Assembly: GCF_011397115.1 (NCBI RefSeq)
Contig: NZ_AP022822.1
Location: 1,973,001 to 2,037,000 of the forward strand
Source of the DNA: Enterococcus saigonensis
GTDB lineage: Bacteria; Bacillota; Bacilli; Lactobacillales; Enterococcaceae
DNA: 64,000 nucleotides
Direction of reading: 5' to 3'
Each line of letters opens with the position of its first letter. Within the stretch, counting starts at the first letter, position 1. Of this stretch, positions 7,535-15,809 are shown piece by piece. Position numbers and translations under genes: made by a program. A model generated the notes under the pieces. The model did not search any database. It was not told the DNA's origin and saw nothing but the letters and a program-made list of their open reading frames with translations.

Positions 7535-8340
7535 TGAAAGAAATCCTCCTCTTCTTGGTCAAGCGTTGCATTTACAGCAGCATCGCTTTGAACTGCATGA
7601 ACAGATATATTTTTTAGTTGTAGATCTCTTTGGGCTATAACAATTGCAATAATCGTTCCAACTGCGGCAATTGCAATCAATGGTAACTCGAGATACGCCA
7701 TAACAACGGCCCCAAAGAAAAACCACACAGCAATATTTTTACTCCAAAGCATCCGTAACAGCATCGCCATCCCAACTGCCGGCAGCAGATTTCCAGCGAC
7801 TGTTAATCCGTTCATGATGACCTCTGGAATATTATCCAAGACGCTTTTGACAACATCTGCTCCAAATAAAACGGCAAAAAATGGAATAAGAGCATAAAGC
7901 GCATAGTGGACAAACCACATAAAGAAGTGCAGATTGATGATTCCTTTTTGATCACCAGATTTTGCAAATTTGAAAAATTTAGCAGCCATCGGTCCACATA
8001 CAAAAGAAAAAATCATATTCATTAACTGTAATCCTAATACTGCTAGTGGAAAGACAATGGGAATAATCGCATCCACGTTTCCTCCCATTTTGATTGCGAA
8101 CGCTGTAGCCAGCCCAGCAGCCAAAGAAGGCTCCGCCGTACTAGAGATTCCGATATTGACGACACCCATAAAGATGGCTTCTAGTGACGCCCCGACAATC
8201 AACCCCGTCTGCAAATCCCCCATCAACGCTCCTACTAACGGAGCAACAACAATCGGACGACTCAGCATGGACATCCCGAACATTTCATGTCCAGCAACTC
8301 CAATAAAAACGGCCAAAGCGACTACAAATGCATCATACAT
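7531..8340 (-). CDS. mannose-family PTS EIIC component, 269 aa
   Basis: This is a polytopic membrane protein that carries the sugar-binding pore of the mannose-type PTS. Typical IIC features are seen: an N-terminal helix, then RPIVVAPLVGALMGDLQTGLIVGASLEAIFMGVVNIG, and SSTAEPSLAAGLATAFAI, followed by further helices. The C-terminal tail (AVQSDAAVNATLDQEEEDFFQ region) is acidic and soluble. ATG 8340 follows AAGGAAGGAG. It lies 20 bp downstream of EIIB and overlaps EIID. The helices around residues 20-70 match the conserved inner core of levan- and mannose-type permeases; no frameshift or truncation is seen. Confidence 0.9.
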   Translation of the reverse strand: MYDAFVVALAVFIGVAGHEMFGMSMLSRPIVVAPLVGALMGDLQTGLIVGASLEAIFMGVVNIGISSTAEPSLAAGLATAFAIKMGGNVDAIIPIVFPLAVLGLQLMNMIFSFVCGPMAAKFFKFAKSGDQKGIINLHFFMWFVHYALYALIPFFAVLFGADVVKSVLDNIPEVIMNGLTVAGNLLPAVGMAMLLRMLWSKNIAVWFFFGAVVMAYLELPLIAIAAVGTIIAIVIAQRDLQLKNISVHAVQSDAAVNATLDQEEEDFFQ

Positions 8341-8360
8341 AATTTTTCTCCTTCCTTTTT

Positions 8361-8855
8361 CTAAAAATCACTCAAAATAGAGATAGCTGAACGTTTTTCC
8401 ATCGCCGGTGTAGGCTGAAAAACGGTATCTGGATAAAGTTCAACTAATTCTTTTAAGTCTTGAATTTCTGACGTCGTTAACATCACTTCCTTTGATAAGG
8501 TTTTCTTATCTTCCGATGGCGGTGTCATTTTCCCAGCATTCCCCACGTTCATTAATTCGATTTCCGTTGGGAAAGCTTTCGCAACTTTTACCGCATCTTT
8601 GACATTAGGGACTAAAACCATCAAGCGCATGTCCTTCGCCCGCGGATCTTTTAACAAATGAATCGCGTCATCAACTGTTTTAATAATGACTTTGACATTC
8701 GATGGTGCAGCCATCTTCAATGTCATCTTTTGAATATCGTTGGTAGCCGCCTCATCGCTTGCTACTACTAACCCGGTTAAATTTAGACTCTTTGTCCAAG
8801 TCATCGCTACTTGTCCATGAATTAATCGTTCATCAATTCGCACTGCTTTAATCAT
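8361..8855 (-). CDS. mannose-family PTS EIIB component, 164 aa
   Basis: This cytoplasmic phosphotransfer subunit takes phosphate from EIIA and passes it to the sugar during transport. The N-terminus VRIDERLIHGQVAMTW carries the expected phosphorylated histidine, H13, in the LIHGQV motif of mannose-family IIB. The remainder (VVASDEAATNDIQKMTLKMA, then RLMVLVPNVKDAV and NVGNAGKM) follows the family pattern, and the length is standard. ATG 8855 is preceded by TAGGAGG, where the TAG is the EIIA stop, so the two genes are tightly linked. The complete A, B, C, D set is encoded as four separate proteins. Confidence 0.92.
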   Translation of the reverse strand: MIKAVRIDERLIHGQVAMTWTKSLNLTGLVVASDEAATNDIQKMTLKMAAPSNVKVIIKTVDDAIHLLKDPRAKDMRLMVLVPNVKDAVKVAKAFPTEIELMNVGNAGKMTPPSEDKKTLSKEVMLTTSEIQDLKELVELYPDTVFQPTPAMEKRSAISILSDF

Positions 8856-8866
8856 TTTTCTTCCTC

Positions 8867-9289
8867 CTAAAAAAAATCTTCCTCTTCATTTACTACATGT
8901 ACCTCATCAAGAATGGTCATCTTTAATTCCTGTTGGCATTTATTTACCAGTTCCTGAATATCCTCCTTTGTTAATTCCTTGGTTGCCAATACTATTTCGA
9001 GCAGAATTGGCAGATTAAAGCCAGACAAAATAGTTACAGCAATCTCTTTCTCCAAAAAGGTTTTGGTAATCTTCTGATTGACACTTCCGCCAAATAAATC
9101 GGTAAAAACAAAAATCTGATCCTGCTCATTCACCTGGTTTACAAATACATTCAACTCCTGTTCAAAATCACACTCATCCACATAAGCATTAATCACCGTA
9201 ATCTCTTGAACCTTCCCCGTCAGTAATTGAATACTGCTAAGAAAGCCTGAAGCTAAGTGACCGTGAGTCGCTATTAGAATTTTCTTCAT
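8867..9289 (-). CDS. mannose-family PTS EIIA component, 140 aa
   Basis: This is the first enzyme of the PTS operon. It accepts phosphate from HPr on a histidine and hands it to EIIB. MKKILIATHGHLASG includes the active-site His, H9, in the conserved THGH motif; QDQIFVFTDLFGGSVNQ is the other signature segment. The start at 9289 was chosen over an in-frame upstream start because AAAGGAA sits just before it, it gives the normal family N-terminus, and the upstream start would lie above the sigma-54 promoter. That promoter is 37 bp upstream. Its phosphorylation state may also signal sugar supply to the LevR-like activator. Confidence 0.92.
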   Translation of the reverse strand: MKKILIATHGHLASGFLSSIQLLTGKVQEITVINAYVDECDFEQELNVFVNQVNEQDQIFVFTDLFGGSVNQKITKTFLEKEIAVTILSGFNLPILLEIVLATKELTKEDIQELVNKCQQELKMTILDEVHVVNEEEDFF

Positions 9290-9325
9290 ATGGTTAATTC
9301 CTTTCTTTCTGTTCACTTTTATATA

Positions 9326-9341
9326 AGCAATTCCTGTGCCA
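9326..9341 (-). promoter_or_regulatory. sigma-54 (-24/-12) promoter of the PTS operon
   Basis: On the minus strand TGGCAC (9341-9336), five bases and TTGCT (9330-9326) match the consensus TGGCAC-N5-TTGCW with no mismatch. The start codon of the EIIA gene is 37 bp downstream and the neighbouring regulator has a sigma-54 interaction domain. Transcription should begin near 9315. Confidence 0.92.
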
Positions 9342-9380
9342 ACTTTTAAAAACATTGGTTTAATCACGTTAATTCACATT

Positions 9381-9430
9381 AAAAAAAGTGTCTAACCTAA
9401 AAAAAACAGATTAGACACTTTTTTAGACAC
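9381..9430 (-). terminator. activator terminator carrying repeated TTAGACAC motifs
   Basis: On the minus strand AAAAAGTGTCTAA pairs with TTAGACACTTTTT and ends in a T-run, directly after the activator stop codon. The same stretch holds the motif TTAGACAC three times (9388-9395 in one orientation, 9411-9418 and 9423-9430 in the other), about 75-115 bp upstream of the predicted sigma-54 start. It may therefore double as the activator's upstream binding site. Confidence 0.65.
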
Positions 9431-9431
9431 T

Positions 9432-12050
9432 TTATTTTTGAATATACGGTCCTAATAATTCATAGAGCAGCGAAAGCTCATAAGCATTGACTTTAAAATT
9501 ATATTTCATCTCCATTGATTGAAAAATACTTCTAGAAACATAATAAAACTCATCTTCATCTGGTTTCAAATCATAATTCGGTTCTTCAGATTTTTCTGTC
9601 CGAGCCAAGAATAAACGTTCCATCATCAATGCCGTATGCATATAGAGATTTAGTTTTACACGGCCATTTAAAGTGAAATGATAGTAATTTTCATATTTAG
9701 AAATGACTGTTTCCACTTCACTCATCACGATCGTTGGGTTCAGAAAGTTCAAACGGTCCGCAATTCCTTCCAACGAAAAGAATTTTACTAGCTCCTGAAT
9801 CAAGCGGTTAAATTCTGCCGGCTTCATTTCAGGACTCAAAATATGCTTCAAATTGGCTGCTCCATCACCGTCTAAGATGTCATAAACATTAATATTAGGA
9901 ATTGAAAAGGAACGTGGAAGATCCGAAGTCGTGATGACCAATTTTGTCTTGTCAAAATAAGTTTCATCATTTTGGTCGATTAATTCACGTAGTTCTCTGT
10001 AGTCCTTCGTGAAAACTTCGATGGATTCATCCGATAAATGATGACGAAAAACATCTTTCAATTTGTCCGAAATCCCCAAACCCGACATACAGGAAATGAT
10101 AATGTTGCTACTTTGAGAAAAGCCTTCAAAGTATTGAACATTGATTGAATACTTGTCTGCTGCATCCTCCGCAATCTGTTTAAATGGCGCATTCATCGTC
10201 ATCTTCAAGCCAATATCAAGTGCAATGGAAGTCGTCAAATTATTCAGAAGAAGTAACTCCCCTTTTAAATCGTTCTTGATCTGTGTGTAAATTTGATTTA
10301 AAGAGCCCATATCTACGATCAGCACTAGACTATCTGTATTCACTTGCCTTTTCACAAAATTCCTTGTCGATTCGACAATCTCTGACACATTACTCTCTAC
10401 TGGCATATCCAACGCTTCAAAAACATAATTGCCGCATAATTGATTCACTACTGCTTGAATGCTGCTAGCCGTACTATCTCCGTGAGCAAGCAACAGGCCC
10501 TTCAGCTCGATGGATTCATCTACATAATCAGATAAAGTCACGACAATAAGCAGTCTTAGAAAGTTCTCGTCCTTTTCTGAGAGCGGTGGTAAATGCTCCA
10601 AGAACTGATTACATAAGTAAGTCGTCCGAGGTAGATTTGCAGCTAATGTACGATTTATCCCGGTTAAGTCTGTCTTATAGCTTGGGGAAATGACATAGGA
10701 TCTGCTAATAATTTCTGCAACAGGTCCACTCGTCGTCAATCCGTACGTTTTTCCTAAAACGGATACCCAGACCTTTCTAAACATCTGAATCATCAATTTT
10801 CTACTCATTGATAAAAAAGAATCCTTATCAATGTGATGCACCAAATGCTGTACTTCATTCTTTATCGAAGAAAAATTTTCATTGAAATTACCTTCATTTA
10901 TCAACTGAGTAATTTTTTCCAAAATCGAATCATAATCAAACGGTTTGATTCGATCCGTTTTTATCTTTTGATTTTTCTTTATCAATAAACTAGCAATCGG
11001 CAAGCTTTCTATCTCGGATTCCAGCATATTTAACTGAATCAAGATCTCATTTTTCCCAATCGTTAATGGTTCTTCTTGTGTTCGACTATACACATCCGCA
11101 CAACTGATTTTAATGATATTCTTCAGCTTACCAATATTCCCACTAAAGGGATGAGATAACATTAAAGACAAGGCTTCTCTTGAAACAATAATATCTTTTT
11201 GTAAAACATCCGCTTCATTTTGAAAAAATAATTGAATCAGCTCTAATCGTTCTCGAATAGGGCGATCTTCAAAAGTTGGCAACATAACACTAATTTGAAT
11301 ACGCCGATCAAAGGTGTCTAATAAATAATCTTCACCTTTTTCCGTCGTGGCGAAAATAAAACGAACCTTAGCAGAATGCCAATTTACATTTTCACCGACT
11401 GGACGATAGTTTCCAGTATCAATAAATAGAAAGAGCTTTTCTTGATTTTCTTTCGATAAGCGATGGACCTCATCGAGAAAAAGATAGCCGTTGTTGGCCG
11501 TTGCCAATAAACCATTGGTATCCTTTTCAGCCCCCGTAAAGGCCCCCTTCTTGTATCCAAACAGTGTTGCCGAAAGCAGTTCGGGATTGTCCGCATAATC
11601 GGCACAGTTTAAGATAGCAAATGGTGCATCTTCTTCAATAATTTGCTCATGGATAGCGTATTCAAAAATTTTTGTGGCTAAAAAACTTTTTCCAACACCC
11701 GTGGCTCCATTTATTAATACACTGAGTCCGTTAGGCGGATATTTGACAGCGGCTATACATTTTTGAATGACCTCTCTCAGACTTCCGTCATGACCAACTA
11801 CAGAATGAAAGGCTTCGTTTATTTGCTCCGTATTATCTACAACCGCATATTCATCTAAAGGCTTCCACAAAACAGGCTTTCCCGGTAATTTCTCGACCTT
11901 TTTATCTTCCACTAATCTCGTCAAATAATGGCTGGCATTCTGACGAGAGATACCTAGATTCTTCGAAATTTTCTCGGCAGTGACAGAAGACATATTCCCT
12001 GTTAGTCGTATCAGCTCATCAAAAACTCGATCTTTAGCGCTCTTTTTCAT
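9432..12050 (-). CDS. LevR/ManR-like sigma-54 activator with PTS regulation domains, 872 aa
   Basis: It activates sigma-54 RNA polymerase in response to PTS phosphorylation. Domains in order: winged helix about 5-62 (VTAEKISKNLGISRQNASHY); AAA+ ATPase about 85-340 with Walker A GATGVGKS (115-122), the sigma-54-contact loop GAFTGA (169-174) and Walker B FLDE (191-194); PRD1 about 370-480 with HHID; EIIA-mannose-like domain with H523 in LLAHGDSTASS; an EIIB-like segment IIISCMSGLG with C653; and PRD2 about 765-872. This is the full LevR layout. Start 12050 follows GGAGGAAAAA. It lies just upstream of, and in the same direction as, a sigma-54 promoter driving the PTS genes. A sigma-54 gene (rpoN) must exist elsewhere. 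An IS element has inserted about 200 bp upstream. Confidence 0.92.
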   Translation of the reverse strand: MKKSAKDRVFDELIRLTGNMSSVTAEKISKNLGISRQNASHYLTRLVEDKKVEKLPGKPVLWKPLDEYAVVDNTEQINEAFHSVVGHDGSLREVIQKCIAAVKYPPNGLSVLINGATGVGKSFLATKIFEYAIHEQIIEEDAPFAILNCADYADNPELLSATLFGYKKGAFTGAEKDTNGLLATANNGYLFLDEVHRLSKENQEKLFLFIDTGNYRPVGENVNWHSAKVRFIFATTEKGEDYLLDTFDRRIQISVMLPTFEDRPIRERLELIQLFFQNEADVLQKDIIVSREALSLMLSHPFSGNIGKLKNIIKISCADVYSRTQEEPLTIGKNEILIQLNMLESEIESLPIASLLIKKNQKIKTDRIKPFDYDSILEKITQLINEGNFNENFSSIKNEVQHLVHHIDKDSFLSMSRKLMIQMFRKVWVSVLGKTYGLTTSGPVAEIISRSYVISPSYKTDLTGINRTLAANLPRTTYLCNQFLEHLPPLSEKDENFLRLLIVVTLSDYVDESIELKGLLLAHGDSTASSIQAVVNQLCGNYVFEALDMPVESNVSEIVESTRNFVKRQVNTDSLVLIVDMGSLNQIYTQIKNDLKGELLLLNNLTTSIALDIGLKMTMNAPFKQIAEDAADKYSINVQYFEGFSQSSNIIISCMSGLGISDKLKDVFRHHLSDESIEVFTKDYRELRELIDQNDETYFDKTKLVITTSDLPRSFSIPNINVYDILDGDGAANLKHILSPEMKPAEFNRLIQELVKFFSLEGIADRLNFLNPTIVMSEVETVISKYENYYHFTLNGRVKLNLYMHTALMMERLFLARTEKSEEPNYDLKPDEDEFYYVSRSIFQSMEMKYNFKVNAYELSLLYELLGPYIQK

Positions 12051-12241
12051 TTTTTCCTCCAGTTTAATGTGTCTAAAAGCATAATAAACTGTCGGCTGCA
12101 ATATGTCTATTCTATATTTGTATTCCAATTTTTACTTTGAAACACAAATAGTCGAATATTTGCCTCAGATATCTGACAAAATAATTTATCTACCAATTTA
12201 GTTTTTATCTAATATGATTTTTATGTTTTTTCATAGCTACA

Positions 12242-12249
12242 AATATTGA
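12242..12249 (+). repeat. left target-site duplication of the IS element
   Basis: AATATTGA immediately outside the left end of the IS element is repeated exactly at 13586-13593, outside its right end. Eight-bp duplications are normal for IS256-family insertion. Confidence 0.85.
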
Positions 12250-13585
12250 GAGAGTGTAAAATATTTTGTGTAAATAGAAAAAAGGAAGTCCCTTCTGTAG
12301 AATAGAGTTACCACAACACATTCACAGAAGAGAGGACTTCCCTATGAACGATTTTACTACAGAAATTCTAAAGACTCTAGCGAACAAAGGCGATTTGAAT
12401 GAATTATTCCGTGTCCATTTGGAGAAAGCAGTCAATACGCTTCTCAAAACGGAGTTAACGGCTTTCCTAGATTACGAAAAGTATGATCGCATTGGTTTTA
12501 ACACGGGTAATTCTCGTAACGGCTCCTATGACCGTACGGTCAAGACCGAGTATGGGGAACTTCATCTCCAGATTCCGCGCGACCGCAATGGTGAGTTCAA
12601 GCAACAGACTGTTCCTGCTTATAGACGGACGAATGACACGTTAGAGGAGACCGTCATTCACCTCTTCCGAAAAGGTATTACCATGTCGGAAATCGCAGAC
12701 TTGATTGAGAAAATGTATGGGCATTACTACACGCCCCAAACCATGTCCAATATAACAAAATCATTTACAGAAGAGGTAACGGCGTTTAAAGGGCGGGAGC
12801 TTCATGACCGTTATGCTGCTATTTATATGGACGCAACGTATATTCCGTTAAAGCGGAAAACCGTCGCCAAGGAAGCTATTCATATCGCAGTTGGCATTCG
12901 CCCGGACGGATCAAAGGAAGTATTGAGCTATGCGATTGCACCGACTGAATCCATCACGATTTGGGATGAAATTTTATTGGACCTTCAAGAGCGCGGTTTG
13001 AAAAATGTCCTCCTGTTCATCACGGATGGCTTAAAGGGGATGGTAGGAGCGATTAGTCGGTTCTATCCCAAAGCTCGTTTTCAACATTGTTGTGTACACG
13101 TTTCCCGTAATATCAGTCACAAAGTGCGTGTCGATGATCGTAAGGAAGTCTGTGATGATTTTAAAATGGTGTATCAAGCCTCATCTAAAGAGGTGGCGTT
13201 GGAAGCACGTGGTGCTTTTGCGGAAAAATGGAAAACCAGCTATCCAAAAGTGGTTGAATCGATTCTTTCGAACGATCACTTGCTCACTTTCTATGATTTC
13301 CCCTTGGCCATACGCAAGAGTATTTATTCTACGAACTTGATTGAATCCTTTAATAAGCAAATCAAGAAATACAGCCACCGCAAGGAACAGTTCCAAAACG
13401 AAGAGTCGATGGAACGTTTCTTAGTCTCGTCTTTTGATACTTACAACCAAAAATTCCTAGGTCGCAGTCATAAAGGCTTTCAACAGGCCGAAGGCGAACT
13501 TGAACAAATGCTAAGCCAACTGATTGAGAATTAGAAACAATCTGCAGTAGGGAAGAATCATTTACACAAAATTATTGACGCTCCC
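12250..13585 (+). mobile_element. complete IS256-family insertion sequence, 1336 bp
   Basis: The ends are imperfect terminal inverted repeats of about 26 bp: the left begins GAGAGTGTAAAATATTTTG and the right, read inward, begins GGGAGCGTCAATAATTTTG; both continue to TGTAAAT. A single transposase gene fills the element. Exact 8-bp duplications flank it, so the insertion is intact and not rearranged. It has separated the upstream region of the LevR-like gene from whatever lay before it. Confidence 0.92.
12344..13534 (+). CDS. IS256-family transposase, 396 aa
   Basis: This DDE-type transposase of the mutator-like IS256 family moves the element by cut-and-copy through a circular intermediate. 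Diagnostic segments include the N-terminal AFLDYEKYDR, FNTGNSRNGSYDRTVKTEYG and LQIPRDRNGEF, the catalytic-region IYMDATYIPLKR (first Asp), FITDGLKGMVGAI (second Asp), FQHCCVHVSRNI, and TNLIESFNKQIKKYSH carrying the Glu. The length is typical (about 390-400) and no internal stop is present, so it should be active. ATG 12344 follows AGAGAGGA. The end lies about 50 bp before the right inverted repeat. Confidence 0.95.
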   Translation: MNDFTTEILKTLANKGDLNELFRVHLEKAVNTLLKTELTAFLDYEKYDRIGFNTGNSRNGSYDRTVKTEYGELHLQIPRDRNGEFKQQTVPAYRRTNDTLEETVIHLFRKGITMSEIADLIEKMYGHYYTPQTMSNITKSFTEEVTAFKGRELHDRYAAIYMDATYIPLKRKTVAKEAIHIAVGIRPDGSKEVLSYAIAPTESITIWDEILLDLQERGLKNVLLFITDGLKGMVGAISRFYPKARFQHCCVHVSRNISHKVRVDDRKEVCDDFKMVYQASSKEVALEARGAFAEKWKTSYPKVVESILSNDHLLTFYDFPLAIRKSIYSTNLIESFNKQIKKYSHRKEQFQNEESMERFLVSSFDTYNQKFLGRSHKGFQQAEGELEQMLSQLIEN

Positions 13586-13593
13586 AATATTGA
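13586..13593 (+). repeat. right target-site duplication of the IS element
   Basis: AATATTGA directly after the right end of the IS element, identical to 12242-12249. Confidence 0.85.
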
Positions 13594-13624
13594 ACTGGAT
13601 TCATATATTAGTTTTATTAATAGA

Positions 13625-13686
13625 TTACAGAAGGGTTAAGTATATTTGCATAGTTTCCAATTACTTTATCCTTCTGTAACTTTTTT
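13625..13686 (+). terminator. orphan terminator downstream of the IS element
   Basis: TTACAGAAGG at 13625 pairs with CCTTCTGTAA ending at 13679, with partial pairing further in, followed by TTTTTT. No plus-strand gene other than the transposase reads into it. It may have served a gene now lost. The remaining bases up to the potD stop at 13900 hold no gene, only the repeats and terminator listed next. Confidence 0.6.
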
Positions 13687-13748
13687 AATCTTAGATTTAC
13701 TAGCCCGTCTCGGGCCCTATTTTACAATGGTTTTGTCCACTTTTCTCT

Positions 13749-13840
13749 GGTAGAAAAACGTGGTAGAAAAAATAAAATAACACAAAAAAAGCGGCTTTTC
13801 AGCCGCTTTTGGTAGAAAATTGGAAAACTCAGATAGAAAA
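13749..13840 (+). repeat. four GRTAGAAAA direct repeats
   Basis: GGTAGAAAA occurs at 13749-13757, 13762-13770 and 13811-13819, and GATAGAAAA at 13832-13840, on both sides of the potD terminator. A short palindrome GCCCG-TCT-CGGGC lies nearby at 13703-13715. Repeats of this kind can mark recombinase binding or an old integration end, but nothing proves it. Confidence 0.4.
13784..13812 (-). terminator. bidirectional terminator after potABCD
   Basis: AAAGCGGCT pairs with AGCCGCTTT around TTTC, flanked by A-run and T-run, so it works on both strands. It lies about 90 bp past the potD stop. Confidence 0.8.
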
Positions 13841-13899
13841 AGGACGATTTTTAGCTCTTTAGAACGTTGATAAATCCCCATTCTTACTGAGTTTTACCA

Positions 13900-14973
13900 T
13901 TATCTCCTGTACATCTTAAGTTCCAAGAATAAATCATTATAAATCCCCAAATATTCTTTACCTAAATCTTGGTAGACTTCTAAATGAGACAGCATTTCAT
14001 CAGTGGGATAAAATTGCTTATCACCGGTAATCGATCTAGGTAAACGTTTCATAGCTTCTTTATTAGGAGTAGCATAACCAATGTATTCTGCATTCTTCGC
14101 TGCATTTTCTGGACGCAACATAAAGTTGATAAAATCGTAAGCGCCCGCTTTATTTTTAGCAGTTTTTGGAATTACGATATTATCAAACCATAAGTTCGAT
14201 CCTTCTGCTGGAATTACATAATGAAGATGTTCATTTTCTGCCATCATGTCCGCAGCTTCCCCGGAAAATGTTACAGCAACCATGCTCTCTTCATTAGCCA
14301 TATAAATTTTAATTTCATCGGCCACAATGGCTTTGATATTAGGGGTTAATTCTTTTAGTTTCGCAACTGCTTGGTTAAGCTGTTCATCATTTTTACTGTT
14401 TAAAGAATACCCCAAACTATTCAAACCTAGACCGATGACTTCTCTGGCGCCATCAATCATCATAATATTATCACGAAATTTATCATTCCATAAATCCTGC
14501 CAATACTTCAATTCATCGGCTTTTGCAAACTTATCATTGTAAACAATTCCCAATGTTCCCCAAAAATAAGGAATTGAATACTTATTGTGTGGATCAAAAC
14601 TTTGGTTTAAAAAATCTTCATGAATATTATTTAATCCTTTAATTTTGCTATGATCCAATGGTAAAACCAAATTTTCTTGAATCATCTTTTGAATCATATA
14701 TTCACTGGGAATAGTAATATCGTATGGTGTTCCACCTTGCTGAATTTTGGTAAACATGGCTTCATTTGAATCAAAAGTCTCATAGTTTACTTTATAGCCA
14801 GTTTCTTTTTCAAATTTTTTCAACAAATCAGGATCAATATAATCGCCCCAATTGTATATATTTAATACTTTTGCTCCAGCCACGCCACTCGAATGTTCTA
14901 AGCGATTAACAGCAAATACTAAAACTAAAATAACCGCAATAATACCTATCAACAAAGACTGCAATTTTTTCAT
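13900..14973 (-). CDS. potD: spermidine/putrescine ABC transporter, substrate-binding protein
   Basis: Extracellular polyamine receptor of the PotABCD importer. The N-terminus is a membrane segment (LLIGIIAVILVLVFAV) of a signal peptide without an evident lipobox Cys. The mature start VLNIYNWGDYIDPDLLKKFEKETGYKV is the PotD/PotF signature, and IPYFWGTLGIVYND, DGAREVIGLGLNSLGYS and LWFDNIVIPKTAKN follow the family. Length 357 is normal. ATG 14973 overlaps the potC stop (CGATGA) after GGAGGTGCC. It is the last of four coupled genes. Which polyamine is preferred cannot be told. Confidence 0.93.
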   Translation of the reverse strand: MKKLQSLLIGIIAVILVLVFAVNRLEHSSGVAGAKVLNIYNWGDYIDPDLLKKFEKETGYKVNYETFDSNEAMFTKIQQGGTPYDITIPSEYMIQKMIQENLVLPLDHSKIKGLNNIHEDFLNQSFDPHNKYSIPYFWGTLGIVYNDKFAKADELKYWQDLWNDKFRDNIMMIDGAREVIGLGLNSLGYSLNSKNDEQLNQAVAKLKELTPNIKAIVADEIKIYMANEESMVAVTFSGEAADMMAENEHLHYVIPAEGSNLWFDNIVIPKTAKNKAGAYDFINFMLRPENAAKNAEYIGYATPNKEAMKRLPRSITGDKQFYPTDEMLSHLEVYQDLGKEYLGIYNDLFLELKMYRR

Positions 14974-15809
14974 CGTAATTCTGGCACCTCCACTTTCTTG
15001 CGGCGGTTTTTCACCTTTTTAGAACGATTATCTTTACTAATAAAATAATAACCTATAACCAAAATCATTGAAAAAATGAATACCAACGTACTTAAAGCGT
15101 TGATTTCCAAGCTGATTCCTTGTCTTGCCCGCGAATAAATTTCCACTGAAAGTGTAGTAAAACCATTGCCTGTCACAAAAAAAGTTACGGCAAAGTCATC
15201 TAGTGAATACGTAAACGCCATGAAATACCCTGCGATAATGCCAGGTGATAAATAGGGTAAAATAATATTTTGCATTACTTGTATATTGTTTGCCCCCAGA
15301 TCTCGTGCAGCATCCACCATTGAATCATTCATTTCTTTTAATTTTGGCAATACCATCAACACAACAATTGGGATTGAAAAAGCGATATGTGAAAGCAATA
15401 CGCTAACAAATCCCAAACTAAAGCTTTTAAAAATATTTCCTAATAACGTAAATAAAATCAAAAAACTAGCCCCGATAATAACATCTGGCGAAACCAACAA
15501 AATATTATTCGCGCTTAAAAAAGCATTGCGCCAACGTCTTTTTTTTGTGTAATAAATTCCTAATGCACCAAACGAGCCAATCAAAGTTGCCAGTAATGCA
15601 GATAAGAAAGCTAACATAAATGTATTTAAAACAATAATAATTAGACGAGTGTCTTCAAAAACAGCCTGATAGTGCTGTAAGCTAAACCCGGTAAAACTAT
15701 TCATGGTTTCACCAGCATTAAACGAGTAAAAAATCAAATAAAAAATTGGGATGTACAAAATGACAAAAACAAAAATCAAGTAAAGGTTCGACCAACGGAA
15801 TTTTTTCAT
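14970..15809 (-). CDS. potC: spermidine/putrescine ABC transporter, permease PotC
   Basis: Inner-membrane permease, 279 aa, with six predicted helices. It contains the EAA-type cytoplasmic loop VDAARDLGANNIQVMQNIILPYLSPGI that contacts the ATPase, and the LDDFAVTFFVTG segment typical of PotC. It forms a heterodimer with PotB. The C-terminus is very basic (SKDNRSKKVKNRRKKVE), probably a cytoplasmic tail. ATG 15809 overlaps the potB stop (AAATGA), and AAAGGAGGGGTG upstream serves as ribosome site. Intact and of usual length. Confidence 0.93.
   Translation of the reverse strand: MKKFRWSNLYLIFVFVILYIPIFYLIFYSFNAGETMNSFTGFSLQHYQAVFEDTRLIIIVLNTFMLAFLSALLATLIGSFGALGIYYTKKRRWRNAFLSANNILLVSPDVIIGASFLILFTLLGNIFKSFSLGFVSVLLSHIAFSIPIVVLMVLPKLKEMNDSMVDAARDLGANNIQVMQNIILPYLSPGIIAGYFMAFTYSLDDFAVTFFVTGNGFTTLSVEIYSRARQGISLEINALSTLVFIFSMILVIGYYFISKDNRSKKVKNRRKKVEVPELR

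Noticed and set aside
11384..11605. 73-codon frame inside the LevR-like AAA+ domain
   Set aside because: Alternative frame of a conserved domain with no ribosome site.
12205..13646. Possible gene split by the IS element (frame with NIELDSYISFINRLQKG after joining the duplication)
   Set aside because: The rejoined frame is only about 25 codons long and has no start; too short to support a gene.
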